64,000 bases of DNA, taken from an uncultured Fibrobacter sp. (GTDB lineage: Bacteria; Fibrobacterota; Fibrobacteria; Fibrobacterales; Fibrobacteraceae). The stretch spans positions 16,024-80,023 of the forward strand of contig CAMKLO010000007.1 in assembly GCA_946413655.1 (NCBI GenBank), written 5' to 3'. Every line of letters starts with the position of its first letter. The stretch's first letter is position 1. The notes below the pieces were generated by a model. It was not told where the DNA came from. It did no database searches and saw only the letters and a list, made by a program, of their open reading frames with translations. A program made the translations under genes and the position numbers. Positions 61,742 through 64,000 of this stretch are shown piece after piece.

Positions 61742-62188
61742 TTACTCTTCGAAATTAACCCTTGCCGACGAGATGATTTTTTCACAAAGGGTCGAATCAG
61801 AATCTTTTGGGTAGTACCCAAATTCAGCATAAGTTATAAACTTGTCTCCATAACGATCTCTTGTTCTAGCCGCAAGAATAACGACAACCTTTCTCTTATT
61901 TGACTCAATTAAATCGAATCGGCCAGCTTCCGTGAATACATTATCTTTTTTAGGATCGGCTAGTACTTTACTTGAATTTGGAGTTCTAGGTCCAGTAAAA
62001 AAACGAAGAACTTTTTTACTATTTTGGTCAATTACCCACCTATAATGTTCAAATTTCGCATTGCTGTCCTCTATACCATAATTTTGAGGCAATTGAAATT
62101 TCAGTCTTTTATACTTATAAATATTTTGTTCCTCGCAATCGCAGCCGAATAAAAAGACACATAGTATTAAAAGCAAAAATCTAAACAT
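61742..62188 (-). CDS. Small lipoprotein of unknown function
   Basis: The ATG at 62188 gives a signal peptide with lipobox (MFRFLLLILCVFLFGC). The mature part of about 130 residues contains FQLPQNYGIED and a C-terminal strand-helix (CEKIISSARVNFEE) but no family I recognise. The frame opens further up to 62221 without a good start. No partner is obvious. Confidence 0.7.
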   Translation of the reverse strand: MFRFLLLILCVFLFGCDCEEQNIYKYKRLKFQLPQNYGIEDSNAKFEHYRWVIDQNSKKVLRFFTGPRTPNSSKVLADPKKDNVFTEAGRFDLIESNKRKVVVILAARTRDRYGDKFITYAEFGYYPKDSDSTLCEKIISSARVNFEE

Positions 62189-62351
62189 TTTGAACCTTAT
62201 TTTTTTCCACTGCCGCCACAACTATTCTCCCCAGAACAAACTTCTTCAGCATAAAAAACCTCATCCCTAAATATAACCCAAACCCCGCCCCAAAACAACC
62301 ACCCCGTGACCAAGCACTCCGCATAGGCCCAATTTTGTCATAATATGACAT
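62181..62351 (-). CDS. Possible small basic membrane-like protein, doubtful
   Basis: A frame of 56 codons from the ATG at 62351 overlaps the start of the lipoprotein gene by 8 bp. It contains one weak hydrophobic, Gly-rich stretch (GCFGAGFGLYLGMRFFML). There is no ribosome binding site. It may be real through coupling or may be chance. Confidence 0.25.
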   Translation of the reverse strand: MSYYDKIGPMRSAWSRGGCFGAGFGLYLGMRFFMLKKFVLGRIVVAAVEKNKVQNV

Positions 62352-62491
62352 GACAATAAATTTATTTTTTTCAGCAGACACTAAACCACAAACCCCGCTT
62401 TTTACTACAACGCTCATATACGTTTTGGTGAATTTCAAGAAGTTTTCAAAATGTATTGCTTTTGTGCGCACAAAAATGCATATTAAGTGAC

Positions 62492-62815
62492 ATGAACAAG
62501 ACTGCAAATTTATACGCTCGCATAGAGCCCGATGTTAAGGAACAAGCCGAAAACGTCCTGGAAACCCTCGGCATATCCGTTTCCAGCGCCATCAACATGT
62601 TCTACAAGCAGATTATTCTGCAACAGGGTATTCCCTTTGACGTGAAAATACCCAAGGCTCCCGAAAACTCCGCCAAATGGTCTAAAGAGCGCCTCGATGC
62701 GGAACTCGAGAAGGGCTACAATGACATGCTGAAAGGTCGCACCCGCCCAGCCGCGATGGTCCTTTCCGATGTCAAGAAAAAATACAAAGAATTGTCAAAA
62801 TGCAAAAAGGCTTAG
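62492..62815 (+). CDS. RelB/DinJ-family antitoxin (orphan)
   Basis: Type II antitoxins of this family bind their mRNase toxin and repress their own promoter. The ribbon-helix-helix N-terminus is clear: NLYARIEPDVKEQAENVL then GISVSSAINMFYKQIILQQGIPFDVK (residues 5-50). The tail (KGYNDMLKGRTRPAAMVLSDVKKKY) fits too. No toxin gene follows; the next sequences are broken fragments. The ATG at 62492 matches family starts. 107 residues. Confidence 0.85.
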   Translation: MNKTANLYARIEPDVKEQAENVLETLGISVSSAINMFYKQIILQQGIPFDVKIPKAPENSAKWSKERLDAELEKGYNDMLKGRTRPAAMVLSDVKKKYKELSKCKKA

Positions 62816-62886
62816 ATGACGCTCGCAATGGCCGCGTCACGCCCCTGGACGACGCTTTCGCAGAACTCAAGCAGCGCTTCGTATAA
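62800..62886 (+). pseudogene. Antitoxin C-terminal fragment
   Basis: Twenty-eight codons in another frame encode the typical tail of a second RelB/DinJ-type antitoxin (QKGLDDARNGRVTPLDDAF, then AELKQRF). It overlaps the end of the complete antitoxin gene. This looks like a recombination scar between two antitoxin genes. Confidence 0.65.
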
Positions 62887-62914
62887 TGGAAGGAACACCG
62901 GAGAATACAAGAGA

Positions 62915-63140
62915 ATGCTTCACGTGATTGGCGCGAAATATATTGGCGATTATAGGATATCCGTTGAATTCAACGACGGATGCCGTTTTGTCGCTAATTT
63001 TGAAAGTGTCATCAAGTCAGACCATCGTACAACAACTTACAGATATCAACATTTTTAAAGATTTCACGCTGCAAGCGCACACGATTACATGGTCGAACGG
63101 CGTCGATTTCGCCCCCGAATTCATCAAAGGATTGATGTAA
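62915..63140 (+). pseudogene. DUF2442 protein gene with frameshift
   Basis: The first part (YIGDYRISVEFNDGCRF) and the second part (LTDINIFKDFTLQAHTITW, then SNGVDFAPEFIKG) together make one complete DUF2442 domain. They lie in two reading frames that join near 63020; one extra base (or two missing) would explain the break. DUF2442 proteins are often antitoxin-like partners of DUF4160 proteins; no DUF4160 is present here. Confidence 0.8.
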
Positions 63141-63143
63141 TCA

Positions 63144-63407
63144 TCAAACGTCTTCGTAATGTCCTTTGCACGAAAGGATGTCGATGAATTCGCCGTTGAT
63201 ACGATAGATTAGCCGATTTGCGTCGTCGATTCTGCGGCTCCAGAATCCGCTGAGGTTGCCCTTCAATGCTTCGGGTTTTCCAATGCCTTCAAAATTGCTG
63301 CGTTCAATGATCTTTACAAGTTGATTTACCCGTTTAAGAGTTTTCTTGTCTTGTGCTTGCCAATAGAGGTAATCATCCCAAGCTTTATCGGACCAAATTT
63401 TCTTCAT
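63144..63407 (-). CDS. yoeB: YoeB-family mRNA interferase toxin
   Basis: YoeB cuts mRNA at the ribosome. The 87-residue protein has the full pattern: WDDYLYWQAQDKKTLKRVNQL, GIGKPEALKGNLSGFWSRRI, and NRLIYRINGEFIDILSCKGHY, with the conserved C-terminal GHY and the basic and Glu catalytic residues. It starts inside the stop of the antitoxin gene (TAATG), the usual order for relB-yoeB. Confidence 0.94.
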   Translation of the reverse strand: MKKIWSDKAWDDYLYWQAQDKKTLKRVNQLVKIIERSNFEGIGKPEALKGNLSGFWSRRIDDANRLIYRINGEFIDILSCKGHYEDV

Positions 63408-63670
63408 TAATCATCCACCTCGATGAGTTCGTGTTCGACACCCTTCCCGGCGTTGAGCTGTTCGATGCCTTTCTTGAGGGCTTCGATATCGCCAGCGTTG
63501 TAGCGGGGGGTGGGTTCGCGGACTTCAAAGGGGATGCGGCGCTCGTTGATGACATTTTTCACGAACATGTAAATGGCGGCAGAAGTGGACAGCCCTACAT
63601 TGCTGCAGAACTTGTCAAAGCTTTCTTTGTCCTTGCTGTCGATGCGTGCGGATATCGTTGCCTGTGCCAT
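63407..63670 (-). CDS. RelB/DinJ-family antitoxin of YoeB
   Basis: The ribbon-helix-helix part (MAQATISARIDSKDKESFDKF) and the tail (VREPTPRYNAGDIEALKKGI) are typical. The ATG at 63670 follows AAGGAGCATTAT. It neutralises YoeB and should bind its own promoter. Its stop shares one base with the yoeB start. 87 residues. Confidence 0.92.
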   Translation of the reverse strand: MAQATISARIDSKDKESFDKFCSNVGLSTSAAIYMFVKNVINERRIPFEVREPTPRYNAGDIEALKKGIEQLNAGKGVEHELIEVDD

Positions 63671-63841
63671 ATAATGCTCCTTTGTTACCTTACAAATATA
63701 CATTTATTGACTGCAAAATGCAAGAAATTTTAATAAATATAATGCAAAATTAATTAATATTCTGCAAACTGCATAAAATTGCATTAAATTTTGACAATAA
63801 AAAACCGACCATCGTTACGAAAGGTCGGGATGATCAACAAG
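63671..63841 (-). promoter_or_regulatory. Operator/promoter region of the relB-yoeB pair
   Basis: An AT-rich stretch (63708-63795) contains many TGCA half-sites (TGCAAAATGCAA, CTGCATAAAATTGCATT), as expected for binding of a ribbon-helix-helix antitoxin. I cannot place the -10 and -35 boxes with certainty. A hairpin CCGACC ... GGTCGG lies at 63806-63828. Confidence 0.45.
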
Positions 63842-63922
63842 GGAGATTCCCCCCATTCGTCCACAAAGTGGATAACTCAACTAGGGCAACAAGTTGCCAA
63901 GTTTCGTATAGCGGGGATGACA
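63842..63922. repeat. Dispersed repeat type A, long form
   Basis: The outer arms GGAGATTCCCC and GCGGGGATGACA enclose two smaller hairpins (GTCCACAAAGTGGAT and GGCAACAAGTTGCC). Nothing else is recognisable up to the window end at 64000. Confidence 0.75.
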
Positions 63923-64000
63923 GGAGGAGGCAATCTTATTCTCGAGTTTGCAATTTCAGTGTCTTGCCGGCATTAACAATTTCTAGCGACAAAACGCTTA

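Noticed and set aside
63860..63880. Origin-like DnaA box (AGTGGATAA) near the right end
   Set aside because: A single near-match within a dispersed repeat, with no cluster and no AT-rich unwinding region next to it.

Overview
The window comes from a Fibrobacter-type bacterium (phylum Fibrobacterota). The evidence is a lipoprotein carrying the Fibrobacter succinogenes major paralogous (FISUMP) domain behind a poly-Ser linker (48.1 kb), a second Ser/Ala-rich-linker lipoprotein with a CAP domain (26.5 kb), many secreted or lipidated proteins, an OmpA protein and porin-like barrels, and housekeeping genes of a Gram-negative diderm. No rRNA is present; one tRNA-Glu(CUC) is seen at 38.5 kb. Placement below phylum level is inference.

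Layout. 0-8.3 kb: the tail of a TatD-family hydrolase gene invaded by repeats, mfd, a secreted protein, an Rpn-type recombination-promoting nuclease with an EGRA repeat, and a CLC channel. 8.5-26.3 kb: a visibly AT-rich defence island. It starts with rloA-rloB (AbiL-like) plus two trailing unknown genes on the + strand. A long minus-strand train follows: hsdR, hsdM, an AlbA/Schlafen-type regulator, a GxxExxY protein, hsdS, a SMEK-domain protein, an HTH plus GIY-YIG protein, an HEFGH metallopeptidase and a DUF4238 protein. Beyond a small divergent ORF lies an AAA ATPase with a truncated partner. 26.5-34 kb: CAP lipoprotein, an ABC-F protein, unknown genes, DUF5662, a CvfB-like RNA-binding protein, OmpA and a porin. 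34-38 kb: a very large secreted C39-like peptidase protein coupled to a small secreted partner. 38.5-45.9 kb: tRNA-Glu with triplicated terminators, a PpiD/SurA-like foldase, a nadB-kinase-cvpA operon, and an AAA plus PD-(D/E)XK protein. 46-49 kb: a relic made of mfd and clc pieces, a probable toxin-tail/immunity lipoprotein pair, and the FISUMP lipoprotein. 49-57.6 kb: housekeeping genes (amidohydrolase, Mur ligase, pseudouridine synthase, lspA, squalene/phytoene synthase, dnaA). 57.6-64 kb: a phosphatase lipoprotein, envelope proteins, diaminopimelate dehydrogenase, and a toxin-antitoxin zone with one intact relB-yoeB pair and several broken genes.

How the parts relate. The island joins DNA restriction (hsdRMS), an abortive-infection pair (rloAB) and a four-gene set of nuclease/protease-like proteins that follows hsdS in tight, partly overlapping order. 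That four-gene set and the two genes after rloB are the best candidates for undescribed systems. Throughout the window, short GC-rich hairpin repeats ending in ATGACA, and a second family beginning or ending with a GGATCCAG-type arm, fill gaps between genes. They have also entered coding sequence: tatD has gained an in-frame insert and hsdM a new C-terminal tail. At 46 kb a fragment joins the 5' end of mfd directly to the 3' end of clc, genes that are 2.7 kb apart at the left end of this window, so it records a rearrangement.
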